A stretch of DNA of 64,000 nucleotides. Source: Cocleimonas sp. Lineage in GTDB: Bacteria; Pseudomonadota; Gammaproteobacteria; Thiotrichales; Thiotrichaceae. A program made the translations under genes and the position numbers. The notes beneath the pieces were generated by a model that was given only the letters and a program-made list of their open reading frames with translations, did not search any database and was not told the DNA's origin. The stretch lies in NCBI GenBank assembly GCA_021647365.1, contig JAKIUW010000006.1:45128-109127 (forward strand). Direction: 5' to 3'. Below are positions 51,019 to 60,929 of this stretch, piece by piece (position 1 is the first letter of the stretch; each line of letters starts with the position of its first letter).

Positions 51019-54000
51019 ATGAAAAAAATTATTATTGAAATATTTATATCATCACTATCATTGATTTTTATTAGTTCTCAGCTTTTTGCGGATGATGTTG
51101 ACATATTTATTCAAGCAAGCGCTGAAGAAGCCAATGTTTTATTCGTTATGGATAGCTCAGGCAGTATGGGCAATTTCACTGTTCCTGGTACTAATAGTAC
51201 ACGTATGCAAGTTATGCAAAGTACGCTTAAAAGTGTTCTCGTCACGGCTCCTGATTATTTAAGTATTGGCATTATGAATTATGGTTCTCAAGATGCATCA
51301 GAAGATTGGCGCAAACTGGGGTCGATCGCAAACGGTGTGAAATTTCCCATTAAACCCATTAATGCCTTAGCTAGGCCTATTATAGAAGAATCATTAAGAA
51401 TAAATGGTGGCGCTCCAAACTGGTGGATGCATACAGCAACAGGACCTGAACCCAGTGCAACGGTAACTGTAAGAGGTTTTATCGGACAAATCTCTGATAA
51501 CTGGTCTCCCTATGGTAACACCCCAATCGTAGATGCCCTTTATGAAGCTGCCTTATATTACCGTGGTGAAACAATAAAATTTGGTCACGAGTCGGGGGAA
51601 GAAGGTTTTGCAGCACATCCTGCTACCTATGTCCGTCCTAACTCAGATCCCCTTTTGGCAGTACCGCCCATAACGGGAAGCTTAAGAGATCCATTAGCCT
51701 GCAACGCGGTTAAAAATAAAAAAATTATTAACCTTGCGGGCATTGATAACATACAAAACTGGATGGATGGTAATACAGGTAGATATATCTGCCCTGCGGA
51801 CCCTTTAAACCCAGCCAGCCCTGGTTCAGCATCAAACTGTGCACTAACAAAGCATGATTGCGGCACAAACATTGAGAAAGAATGCTTGGAAACGTTCACT
51901 AGCAGTGAGTGTTCAGCCTATGATACTGATGGTTACTGTACACAAAATAAAGAAGGTGAATGTAAAGTATGGGGCGCTAATGACATAGCTGTTGAGTATT
52001 GCCGCTTTACAAGATGTGAAACAGGTTATAAATCTGCCCCAAATTATATATCCCCCATCACAGGCGGATGTAAAAGCAATAATATTATTTTAATGTCCGA
52101 TGGAAGCCCCAATATGGGCGCTCTATCTGATTATCCATTAACCGCAATGAGCACAGCCACAACCACCCCCATACTAAGCAACAAAGAGGGAGTTGAGACT
52201 ATTATAGGGGACGCTGGAAAAGCAGCTTGTACAGATGCACCTAATACATTCACAGATGGAAAGTGTGGTTCAGAGCTTACTCAATACCTTGCTACGCATG
52301 ATAATTTATCTTCACTGTCAGGCGATCAATATATAGATACGCTCGTTATCGGTTTTTCTTCCGGTATAACGACTGATGCCGAAAACTACTTAAAAAGTCT
52401 CGTAACAATCGAGGATGACCTTACAACAACAAACAAAGAGGGGTATTACTCGGCTCAAAATGGAGCTGAGCTTGCTGCAGCATTCAATCAAGCACTTTTA
52501 GCCATACGAACAAAAGCTGAAAACACCTATGGTGGAGCCACTTATTCAAGCAATTCGTCAACTGCATTAACACATGATAACTATGCTTATGTTGCAGTTT
52601 TTGAACAGTCTGGAAGCCCTGCATGGAATGGTAATCTTAAAAAATATGAGATAAGACCTGATGGTAAACTTTATGGTGTTGATGCAACTGGCGCTAAAGT
52701 AAGAGCAACCACAGATTCTGGCGCTTTTGAAAAAGGTGTGGGAGACCTGTGGACAACAGGAGCACCAAGTAATGAGGTAACAGAAGGTGGAGCTGCAAAT
52801 AAGATCAACCCTTCTACAAGAAACATTTTAACCAACAATAGCAGTAGCATTGTTAATATAAACACAACGACAGAAACTCAGCTAGGTGTAAGCACTCCTT
52901 TAGAAAAAACCAATCTTATAGCATTTATTAAAGGCAGTAACAGTGATGGAACACCACGTCATCATATGGGAGATATTATTCACAGCAAGCCTGTACAGAT
53001 GATTACAAGCAGTACCAATAGCGTTATTTTTGTGGCTACTAATGAAGGATTTGTTCATGCCATTCAAGCAAGCACAGGTGAAGAATTATTCGCTTTCATG
53101 CCCGATATGCTGTTAAAAAACATAAAACCACAAATGACAGGGGTAGCAACAACTAATCATATCTACGGTATTGACGGTCAAATAACACTCTGGCATGAAG
53201 ATACCAATCACAATGGTATTAAAGAAGCGACCGAAAAAGCCTATATATACTTTGGTTTACGCCGTGGTGGACAAGCATACTACGCACTGGATGTGACAAC
53301 ACCAGCATCTCCAGAATTATTATGGACAAAAAACAATCTATCATCTGGCTACGAAAACTTAGGCTTTACTTGGTCAACACCTAAAATAGAAATGCTTCGC
53401 TATAAGACAAATTCAGTATCACTCACCACTCAACCTGAGCCAGTTTTAATATTTGGTGGTGGCTATATAAATGATAAAATTACAACAAACCTTGCTGGTA
53501 TGGGCGTAGGTGCTTACATCGTAAATGCAACTGACGGTAGCCTTTTAGAAAGTTATACGCATGCTGAGATGGGTGAAACTCCTGGTGCAGTCAGAGCTGT
53601 GGACACCGATCGAAACGGCTCTGTTGATCGCCTTTATTTTGCAGATACAAAAGCAAATATTTGGCGCGTAGACTTAGACGAAGATAGTGACGAACCATAT
53701 AATCTAAGCAAAGATAAATCTGAGAAAATCACTCAATTCGCTGAATTAGGTGGCACAGATGCTCATAATCGTTCATTCTTTTCTGAACCTGATGTTGCTG
53801 TATTCAAAAATAATGGCATAAGTGCTATTTCTATAGCCATTGGCAGTGGATTGAGACCAGACCCTTTAAGTACCGACGTGGATGATTACTTCTTTATGTT
53901 ACTTGATGAAAATGTTTTTAATGCACCGCCAGCAAGTCATCCAACTATAGTCCTAACAGACTTATTAGATGCCCCAGTCACTGGTACTGACCTAGTAGCC

Positions 54001-54486
54001 AACCTAAGAACAGCGGGTAGTAAAAAAGGCTGGAAAAAGACGCTTGGCCCAACGACTGAACGAACGGGAGAAAAAGTACTTTCAGCTGCACTAACCTATC
54101 AAAATAAAGTACTCTTCACTACTTTTAGTGCAAAACCTATTGCCGCACTAACGACCGGCGCTGTACTACTAGGAAATGCTGCGCAATCATGTGCAAGCGT
54201 TGTTGAAAACACCTCTAAATTCTACGCCTTAGATATCTTAACGGGTGGAGCGGCGCTTGACCTGAACTCAGAGGCAGGTGTTGATGATAGCTGGGTAGGT
54301 ATCGGAGCAGGTAAAATTCCAACAACACCTCAAATCAGGTATGACAGCTATACTGCTGCATCTGGAAGGGGCTGTACTGAAAATGACTGCGTAAGAAATC
54401 AAGATATTCATGCCGCAGATAGAGTGATCCCGCTTGCTCCTGATAGAAGCCTACCACGCGTTTATTGGAGAGTACGAGAAAACTAA
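51019..54486 (+). CDS. pilY1: Type IV pilus tip-associated protein PilY1
   Basis: 1155 residues. A signal peptide (about 1-24) precedes a VWA domain with MIDAS motif FVMDSSGSMG (about residues 45-54), a Cys-rich section (about 225-360, CPADPL, CGTNIEKECLETF), and a C-terminal PilC-type beta-propeller with a calcium-binding loop DTDRNGSVDRLYFAD (near 860-875). PilY1 proteins act as pilus-tip adhesins and surface sensors. A downstream pilE or a fimU/fimT pilin gene, often found in this operon, is not present here. Confidence 0.95.
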   Translation: MKKIIIEIFISSLSLIFISSQLFADDVDIFIQASAEEANVLFVMDSSGSMGNFTVPGTNSTRMQVMQSTLKSVLVTAPDYLSIGIMNYGSQDASEDWRKLGSIANGVKFPIKPINALARPIIEESLRINGGAPNWWMHTATGPEPSATVTVRGFIGQISDNWSPYGNTPIVDALYEAALYYRGETIKFGHESGEEGFAAHPATYVRPNSDPLLAVPPITGSLRDPLACNAVKNKKIINLAGIDNIQNWMDGNTGRYICPADPLNPASPGSASNCALTKHDCGTNIEKECLETFTSSECSAYDTDGYCTQNKEGECKVWGANDIAVEYCRFTRCETGYKSAPNYISPITGGCKSNNIILMSDGSPNMGALSDYPLTAMSTATTTPILSNKEGVETIIGDAGKAACTDAPNTFTDGKCGSELTQYLATHDNLSSLSGDQYIDTLVIGFSSGITTDAENYLKSLVTIEDDLTTTNKEGYYSAQNGAELAAAFNQALLAIRTKAENTYGGATYSSNSSTALTHDNYAYVAVFEQSGSPAWNGNLKKYEIRPDGKLYGVDATGAKVRATTDSGAFEKGVGDLWTTGAPSNEVTEGGAANKINPSTRNILTNNSSSIVNINTTTETQLGVSTPLEKTNLIAFIKGSNSDGTPRHHMGDIIHSKPVQMITSSTNSVIFVATNEGFVHAIQASTGEELFAFMPDMLLKNIKPQMTGVATTNHIYGIDGQITLWHEDTNHNGIKEATEKAYIYFGLRRGGQAYYALDVTTPASPELLWTKNNLSSGYENLGFTWSTPKIEMLRYKTNSVSLTTQPEPVLIFGGGYINDKITTNLAGMGVGAYIVNATDGSLLESYTHAEMGETPGAVRAVDTDRNGSVDRLYFADTKANIWRVDLDEDSDEPYNLSKDKSEKITQFAELGGTDAHNRSFFSEPDVAVFKNNGISAISIAIGSGLRPDPLSTDVDDYFFMLLDENVFNAPPASHPTIVLTDLLDAPVTGTDLVANLRTAGSKKGWKKTLGPTTERTGEKVLSAALTYQNKVLFTTFSAKPIAALTTGAVLLGNAAQSCASVVENTSKFYALDILTGGAALDLNSEAGVDDSWVGIGAGKIPTTPQIRYDSYTAASGRGCTENDCVRNQDIHAADRVIPLAPDRSLPRVYWRVREN

Positions 54487-54573
54487 TAGCCTTAGCGCTA
54501 TTCTAGTAGTCATTTTTTAACATACACAAAAATGAAAACACGTAGTAATTATAGTGCTGTATAGTAATATACA

Positions 54574-54598
54574 ACCATGTAAAAGTGGGGGGGTGTCA
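54574..54598 (-). repeat. C-rich repeat, single reverse arm
   Basis: CCATGTAAAAGTGGGGGGGT then GTCAC between pilY1 and smc; the outermost GCTTT has been lost. Confidence 0.82.
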
Positions 54599-54710
54599 CT
54601 CCCACCTATTTATATTTTTAACAAACAAGAATAAGCATTGAAACCCATCTTTAGTTTGTTATCATTACGTGCTATGCCACCATTACCCAAATACCCCAAA
54701 CTTTCAAATA

Positions 54711-57700
54711 ATGCGCCTAGATAAAGTTAAAATCGCAGGCTTTAAATCATTTGTTGATCCGATCACCATTGATTTACGCAGTAACCTGACAGGTGTTGTC
54801 GGGCCTAATGGCTGTGGGAAATCTAACACCATTGATGCGGTGCGTTGGGTGATGGGCGAAAGTTCAGCAAAGCATCTGCGCGGCTCGTCGATGGATGATG
54901 TTATCTTTAGTGGGTCATCCTCGCGCAAGCCCATTGGTAAAGCTTCGGTTGAGTTATTGTTTGATAATTCGGACGGTAGTCTTGGCGGTGAATACGCTAA
55001 ATACGCCGAGATTGGCATTAAGCGTGAAATCTCTCGTGATGGGCAATCCAAATATTTTTTGAATGGCACGCGTTGTCGCCGCCGTGATATTACCGATATT
55101 TTTCTTGGTACAGGTTTAGGCCCTCGCAGTTATGCGATTATTGAGCAAGGTATGATTTCTCGTTTGATTGAAGCCAAGCCAGAAGAATTACGCACTACGC
55201 TTGAAGAAGCTGCTGGCGTATCAAAATACAAAGAACGCCGTCGTGAAACTGAAAGGCGTATTAAAAACACTCGTGAAAACTTAGAGCGTTTAACTGACAT
55301 TCGTGAAGAATTGGAAAAGAACATCAATCACTTGAATCGCCAAGCCAAAGCCGCAGAGCGATTTAAAACACTGAAACATGATGAACGTAAAACCAGCGCT
55401 GAGCTGATTCTTTTACGTTTAAAGAAGGTACATGACGATGTGGAAATTCGTCAAAATGTGATTAATGAAAATGCGACCAAACATCAGGCGAAATTGGCGG
55501 AACAGCGCTCGCTAGAAAATAAGATTGAGTCACAACGTAGCGCTCATACCCAAGCCAATGAAGACTTTAATAAGGTGCAAGCCAGCTTCTATCAAGCTGG
55601 CTCTGAGATTTCGCGTTTAGAACAAACCATTCAGCATCAAAAAGAATTATTAGAGCGCCAAAAGCGTGAGTTGATTCAAGTCGATGAAGAATTGGCGGCA
55701 GCAAACATCCATGCAGAAGAAGATCAAAAGCAATTAGAAACAGCGAATAAAGAACTAGAAACGCTTGAGCCAACATTAGAAAAACAGCGCGCTGAATTAG
55801 ATAAATCCAGCGAAACATTACACGTAGCCGAAGCCGAACTTTCTACATGGCAACAAGCGTGGAACAGCATGCAGCAACGCTTAGCCGAACCAGCACAGCA
55901 AGCACAAGTTGAACGTACCCGCATGGAGCAATTTGAAAACCAGTTGCAACATATTGCGAGTCGTTTGCTAAAGCTACAAACTGATCAAGGTGTTTTTAAT
56001 ACTGATGCCTACGAAACTGAGCTAAAACAACAACAAGAAAAACTGACTGAGTACAAAGAAAAAAGCCAGCAAGCTCAAGAAAAACTTGAATCAAGTAAAC
56101 AAGCCGTCGATTCACTCAGCGACAGCAACCAAAACACACGACAAGCGCTAGAAGAAACTCGCTCACAATTGCAATCACTTACGGGTAGGCTAGCCTCGCT
56201 CGAAGTGTTGCAACAGGCTGGACTGAATAAAGATGATGGTAAACAATCTGTCAAAGCGCGCGATGCTTGGTTGAGTGATCATCAGCTAAATAATGCGCCA
56301 CGGCTCGCTGAATCCATTAACGTGGAGCCTGGTTGGGAGAAAGCAGTCGAGACCGTATTGGGAGATTTATTAGAATCTTTGCAATTGGACTCCACCGCTG
56401 ACCTTGAAAAACTAATGCAGGATGCGCCTTCTGTTTCTGTTTCTGCTTCTTTTATTACTGCTTCTAGTACCTCTCAAAAACCACCGACTAATTCACTGGC
56501 GACAAAAGTCAGCGAGCCAAAATCATTGCACGCCCTACTCTCGCATATTTATTGTGCCGATAGCGTTGATGATGCTATCAAACAAAAAGCTAAATTAAAC
56601 AATGGTGAATTGCTAATTACTCGCGACGGTGTTTTGATTGGTGAAAACTGGTTGAAAATGCAAGCGCAAGATAAAGGTAGCGCACAAGATGGCGTGCTTG
56701 CGCGCCAAAAGCAAATTGAAAGCACCCAATCTGAAATAAAAGAACTTAAAGCAGCACTCATCAAACACGAAGAAATACTAGAAGCAGGCAAAGAAGAAAG
56801 CACCCAATTAAAAGAACAGCAAACGCAACTGCAAAATTCGGTAAACCAACTCCACCGTGAAGAGTCACAAGCGCAATCGGTCATTTCTGCGACTGAAAAT
56901 CGCATTCAACAAACACAATCCAATCAAAAACGCGTATTGCTTGAAATTACCGACTTAGAAATACGCCAAACACGAGAACAAGAGGCACATGTAAAGGCTA
57001 CACACCTTCGCAACACGGCGATGGAATTGCTAGAGACACTAGAAAAAGAAAAGACCGAACTCACGGGCAAAGATGCACCGTTACAGCAAACTGTTAGTGA
57101 GATGCGTCAAAAAACACAACAACTCCGTGATCATGCACAGCAAACGCAAGTGCAAGTTGAAACTTTTAAAACCACTCGCAATAGCGCGCAGCAACAGCTT
57201 GAGCGCTTTAAAGGTCGCCTTGAACAGTTGCATGCACGCAAAAGTAATCTGAAGGAACAAAGCGCTGAGCAATCAACCGAAGACCCAAGCACGCTAACCG
57301 AACAACTAGAAAAACAGCTCGAGCAACGCAAACAAATTGAAGTTGAACTAAACAGCGCGCGCGATGCCTTACAAACCATCGATAATACTGTGCGCGAACT
57401 TGAGCAAAAACGCCATCAAGCCGAGCAAGAAGTTGAAACCTTCCGCACGCTTATCGAAAAGCTGAAATTAGAGTGGCAAGAAGTTAGCGTTCGCGAAGAA
57501 ACCTTACAAGAGCAATTTTCAGAAACCGAGTTTGATGCCAAAGAATTAAACGAGGCCCTTGATGAAGCAATTAAGGATGGTTCCATTAACTTACAATCAC
57601 ATCAACGTGAGTTAGAAGAGATTCAACAAAAAGTTGCAAGGCTAGGCGCAATCAATCTTGCGGCTATTGATGAATATAAAGTACAAAGTGAGCGCAAGGT

Positions 57701-58256
57701 CTTCCTCGATGAGCAAGATGCGGATTTGGTGGAAGCGCTAGAAACGCTAGAAACCGCGATTGCTAAAATCGACCGCGACACGCGTAGCCTGTTTAAAGAT
57801 ACTTTTGAAAAGGTTAATGTGCGTATTCAAGAAATGTTCCCGCAGTTATTTGGTGGCGGGCACGCGCATCTTGAAATGACAGGTGATGATTTACTCACCA
57901 CCGGCATTTCAATTATGGCGCAACCACCGGGTAAACGTATTTCGAGCATTCACCTAATGTCAGGTGGAGAAAAAGCATTAACCGCAGTAGCAATGGTATT
58001 CGCCATCTTTGAGCTTAATCCTGCGCCCTTCTGTATGTTGGATGAGGTTGATGCACCGTTGGATGAAGCGAATATTGGGCGTTTTTGCGCGCTGGTTAAA
58101 AAGATGTCTGAACGTGTTCAGTTTATCTTTATCACACATAGTAAGACGACAATGGAGCTGGCGGATAACTTAATTGGTGTGACCATGCGCGAGCCTGGGG
58201 TTTCGCGTTTGGTATCTGTAGATGTAAATGAAGCGGCTAGAATGGCGCAAGAATAA
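54711..58256 (+). CDS. smc: Chromosome segregation ATPase SMC
   Basis: 1181 residues from the ATG at 54711 (MRLDKVKIAGFKSFVDPITI), the family start; a GTG at 54669 would add 14 unrelated residues. SMC compacts and segregates the chromosome. The N-terminal Walker A is GPNGCGKSNTIDAV. Two long coiled-coils (about 170-500 and 640-1010) flank a hinge near 500-640. The C-terminal signature motif is LMSGGEKALTA and Walker B is FCMLDEVDAPLDEANI. The downstream zipA is its usual neighbour. Confidence 0.97.
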   Translation: MRLDKVKIAGFKSFVDPITIDLRSNLTGVVGPNGCGKSNTIDAVRWVMGESSAKHLRGSSMDDVIFSGSSSRKPIGKASVELLFDNSDGSLGGEYAKYAEIGIKREISRDGQSKYFLNGTRCRRRDITDIFLGTGLGPRSYAIIEQGMISRLIEAKPEELRTTLEEAAGVSKYKERRRETERRIKNTRENLERLTDIREELEKNINHLNRQAKAAERFKTLKHDERKTSAELILLRLKKVHDDVEIRQNVINENATKHQAKLAEQRSLENKIESQRSAHTQANEDFNKVQASFYQAGSEISRLEQTIQHQKELLERQKRELIQVDEELAAANIHAEEDQKQLETANKELETLEPTLEKQRAELDKSSETLHVAEAELSTWQQAWNSMQQRLAEPAQQAQVERTRMEQFENQLQHIASRLLKLQTDQGVFNTDAYETELKQQQEKLTEYKEKSQQAQEKLESSKQAVDSLSDSNQNTRQALEETRSQLQSLTGRLASLEVLQQAGLNKDDGKQSVKARDAWLSDHQLNNAPRLAESINVEPGWEKAVETVLGDLLESLQLDSTADLEKLMQDAPSVSVSASFITASSTSQKPPTNSLATKVSEPKSLHALLSHIYCADSVDDAIKQKAKLNNGELLITRDGVLIGENWLKMQAQDKGSAQDGVLARQKQIESTQSEIKELKAALIKHEEILEAGKEESTQLKEQQTQLQNSVNQLHREESQAQSVISATENRIQQTQSNQKRVLLEITDLEIRQTREQEAHVKATHLRNTAMELLETLEKEKTELTGKDAPLQQTVSEMRQKTQQLRDHAQQTQVQVETFKTTRNSAQQQLERFKGRLEQLHARKSNLKEQSAEQSTEDPSTLTEQLEKQLEQRKQIEVELNSARDALQTIDNTVRELEQKRHQAEQEVETFRTLIEKLKLEWQEVSVREETLQEQFSETEFDAKELNEALDEAIKDGSINLQSHQRELEEIQQKVARLGAINLAAIDEYKVQSERKVFLDEQDADLVEALETLETAIAKIDRDTRSLFKDTFEKVNVRIQEMFPQLFGGGHAHLEMTGDDLLTTGISIMAQPPGKRISSIHLMSGGEKALTAVAMVFAIFELNPAPFCMLDEVDAPLDEANIGRFCALVKKMSERVQFIFITHSKTTMELADNLIGVTMREPGVSRLVSVDVNEAARMAQE

Positions 58257-58267
58257 CAAACAATCCT

Positions 58268-58298
58268 TCATCATGTAAAAGTGGGGGGGTGTACTTTT
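58268..58298 (-). repeat. C-rich repeat, single reverse arm
   Basis: CATCATGTAAAAGTGGGGGG then GTGTACTTT between smc and zipA, with TAC replacing TGC near its end. Confidence 0.85.
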
Positions 58299-58350
58299 GA
58301 TTATATAAAAATTTCTTTATACGGAAATCTTTATCTGGGGACTTATAAAA

Positions 58351-59031
58351 ATGGATATAACAAGCCTAATCATAACCTTCGTTGGAATCATTATCATTCT
58401 AGCGCTGTATATTATCAGCCGAATCAGCCGTTCTAAATTACCTCAAGAGAAAGCGGTACGTTTACCTAACCTTAAAAATGAAGATGGTACTAAGTTCACT
58501 TCTGTTTTAGATGATATTCCTGCGCGCGACGGTTATACGCCTACGGTAAAAAGCAGTCCACAAAAAATGGCCCCAAACACTACAGCAGCAGAAGCAAACG
58601 AGACTCCACCTTCATCTCAGAAAAACACTGGTTCACAACAACCTATCTTATTTATATCTGCAAATGATGAAGCAGGTCTGGATGGAAACCTTGTTGCTAA
58701 AGTGTTTAAAAAGAATGGATTGGTTTTTGGTGAGTTTGACGTTTATCACTATTTGGTCAATATTGAAGATGAAGCAGAAAAAGCCAGCCTCTTCCGTATT
58801 GCTAATGGCGTTGCCCCTTGGACATTATCAAAAGAAGATCTACACAATAAAAAACTAGCAGGCTTATCTATAGTATTAGTAACCCCTTGCAAAATTGATA
58901 AATCAGAAGCCGTTAAAACTTTTGTCGCAATATCGCATAAAATATCGTTAGAAGTAGATGGTGTACTAAAAAACAACCAACAACAAGTCTTTACCCCTAA
59001 AGATGAATCACTTCTGATAAATTCTTTATAA
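58351..59031 (+). CDS. zipA: Cell division protein ZipA
   Basis: 226 residues. An N-terminal membrane segment (about 5-24) is followed by a basic patch, a Pro/Ser/Thr/Asn-rich linker (about 65-100), and a C-terminal domain with PILFISANDEAGLDGNLVAK and GEFDVYHYLVNIEDEAEK, matching the ZipA FtsZ-binding fold. ZipA tethers FtsZ to the inner membrane at the septum. Its location right after smc is typical. The linker is shorter than in E. coli ZipA, and no ligA follows. Confidence 0.88.
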   Translation: MDITSLIITFVGIIIILALYIISRISRSKLPQEKAVRLPNLKNEDGTKFTSVLDDIPARDGYTPTVKSSPQKMAPNTTAAEANETPPSSQKNTGSQQPILFISANDEAGLDGNLVAKVFKKNGLVFGEFDVYHYLVNIEDEAEKASLFRIANGVAPWTLSKEDLHNKKLAGLSIVLVTPCKIDKSEAVKTFVAISHKISLEVDGVLKNNQQQVFTPKDESLLINSL

Positions 59032-59266
59032 ATATGATTTATATAGGTTTTTTTGCTATTCATATCTATAAATTATAATCCTAATAAAAATCATCAAGAA
59101 ATATTCTATTTCGCTCATCTAGCGTTCAGCTAACAGCCTTATAATGCTAACTATACCTTGAATGGTATATGGGGATTAGATCACCTTATCGCTAGAGAAA
59201 TTAACAATAAAAATGTGATCTACAGACCACAATAATAATAAATTGCGAAAACAAAGGGGCAACACC

Positions 59267-59476
59267 ATGAGATACAATGATCAAACATTAAACCCAGAAC
59301 TAATAGACGACGAAGTTATTCCTAATATTTCTGATCTTGAAAATACAGGTGAAGAAGTTTCAGAAAAAAAAGTAAAAGCACATGTGATTCGTCGCAATGT
59401 TGAAGACTATCTTGAGCGTAAAGCACTTGAGCGTAGCCTAAAAGAAGTTTTTGATGATGAGTATTTACTTGATTAA
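59267..59476 (+). CDS. PA3496-family small protein
   Basis: 69 residues from the ATG at 59267, which has AAAGGGG 7 bases upstream; a longer frame from 59243 is less likely. The acidic N-terminus is followed by HVIRRNVEDYLERKALERSL then KEVFDDEYLLD. The R..(V/L)ED..E.K.L......D pattern is that of the PA3496 family, listed as putative envelope-integrity proteins, with little known function. Single-gene unit. Confidence 0.7.
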   Translation: MRYNDQTLNPELIDDEVIPNISDLENTGEEVSEKKVKAHVIRRNVEDYLERKALERSLKEVFDDEYLLD

Positions 59477-59511
59477 AAAATCAAACTCAAGGCTCTACAC
59501 TATTTAACGTA

Positions 59512-60114
59512 TTACTTTTCGGCTAATGTACGAATTTTTTTTAATGTGTAAAAAGGAAAATCTGTCGCCATCGCGTTAACCATCCATTTGGAAATATTCC
59601 CTCGTGGATCAGCGTTAATTTCATACGTAAACTGAATACTGCCATTTTTTTGAGGCACAAACCGCATAGCGCCCTTCATCTTCTCTATTCTCACAATACC
59701 TGGTTTTACAGCCACATAACGAAGAAGAGAGCGGAATTTGATTTCAACCTGTTTGGTTTTTCTATTTTGCTGAAATACGGAATGGATAATCAAGTCCCTA
59801 TCCCATGTCGGCCAGGGTAAATCAGTGACAATATAATCTATGCGCTCGACAATATTGATCTGTTTTAGTGTCTTCGCACGCTTGCATCGATACATCCAAT
59901 TCGGACATTTTGTAATATCTTCAAAAATATTGAGTAGCTTATCCATTGACGTGGATATATTCACCACACCTTTAACCGATTGAATAACCGTACCACTTGA
60001 ATGACGGCTATACACTTGGATATTATCTTCATCTCTAATCAATCTCCATTTACTCTCAGCTTGCGCTGACAGAGTTAAACTCATAGTGAAAAATAATAAT
60101 ATAAACGCTTTCAT
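59512..60114 (-). CDS. Secreted START-domain (SRPBCC) protein
   Basis: 200 residues from the ATG at 60114 (MKAFILLFFTMSLTLSAQA), giving a clean signal peptide; upstream in-frame starts would add 25 residues. The mature part has the lipid-binding START pattern: WRLIRDEDNIQVYSR, MDKLLNIFEDITKCPNWMY, WPTWDRDLIIHSV and FTYEINADPRGNISKWMVN. A periplasmic lipid or hydrophobic-ligand carrier is expected. It lies divergent from the DUF599 gene. Confidence 0.85.
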   Translation of the reverse strand: MKAFILLFFTMSLTLSAQAESKWRLIRDEDNIQVYSRHSSGTVIQSVKGVVNISTSMDKLLNIFEDITKCPNWMYRCKRAKTLKQINIVERIDYIVTDLPWPTWDRDLIIHSVFQQNRKTKQVEIKFRSLLRYVAVKPGIVRIEKMKGAMRFVPQKNGSIQFTYEINADPRGNISKWMVNAMATDFPFYTLKKIRTLAEK

Positions 60115-60235
60115 GGCAACTCTATTGTAGTCCATAAAAAAATTAAAACGCCTCATTAAAAGCGTTAAAAATAAATAACAATAAACCAAGAGTCATCTAT
60201 ACTCGCCCTATTTATACATCTACAGAGAGTTTGCT

Positions 60236-60928
60236 ATGCCTCCTGATATATCCATATGGGATATTGCCGCTTTATTATTGTTTTTTTCCGCTTGGTACAG
60301 CATTGCCTGGATTGGTAGGCACCGCAAAGATAATGAAAAAACCACATTAAGTAGCATTTCAAAAAATTACCGCAATCAATGGATGTTGCATTTACTCGAA
60401 CGCGAGAGTCGAATGTCTGATGTCGCCTTGATGGGTAATTTAATGCGTAGCGTTTCTTTTTTTGCATCGACCAGTATCTTAATACTCGCCAGTTTAATCG
60501 CTGTTTTTGGGGTGGTTGATGATGCTTTAAAAATATTTCATGATATTCCCTATGCGCAACAAGTTTCTGCTGCCTTTTGGAAGATAAAACTCTTCTTAAT
60601 GGTTCTAATCTTTATCTATGCCTTTTTTAAGTTGGTTTGGTCATTACGACAATACAACTCCACAGTTATTATGATTGGTGCAGCGCCTGATACCTTTAAT
60701 ACCGATGAAGAGTTATTCTCTTATGCCAATAACCTAGGTATCGTCCTTAATCGATCATCCCAGCATTTTATTGAAGGTATGCGAGGGTTTGAGTTTGCAC
60801 TGGCCGCAATGGCTTGGTTTATCCATCCCTTTGTTTTTATATTTGCCACAATATTTGTGTCGCTCGTCATCTATCGCCGAGAGTTTGCCTCTCGATCCAT
60901 GCGCGCAATGATTGATGAAGAAAGTTAG
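60236..60928 (+). CDS. DUF599 family membrane protein
   Basis: 230 residues with four membrane segments (about 8-26, 77-97, 115-137, 186-211). The pattern MSDVALMGNLMRSVSFFASTSIL, then FKLVWSLRQYN and a C-terminal YRREFASRSMRAMI, is that of DUF599, a family of unknown function. The downstream DMT transporter begins right after its stop, so the two form an operon. Confidence 0.85.
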   Translation: MPPDISIWDIAALLLFFSAWYSIAWIGRHRKDNEKTTLSSISKNYRNQWMLHLLERESRMSDVALMGNLMRSVSFFASTSILILASLIAVFGVVDDALKIFHDIPYAQQVSAAFWKIKLFLMVLIFIYAFFKLVWSLRQYNSTVIMIGAAPDTFNTDEELFSYANNLGIVLNRSSQHFIEGMRGFEFALAAMAWFIHPFVFIFATIFVSLVIYRREFASRSMRAMIDEES

Positions 60929-60929
60929 T

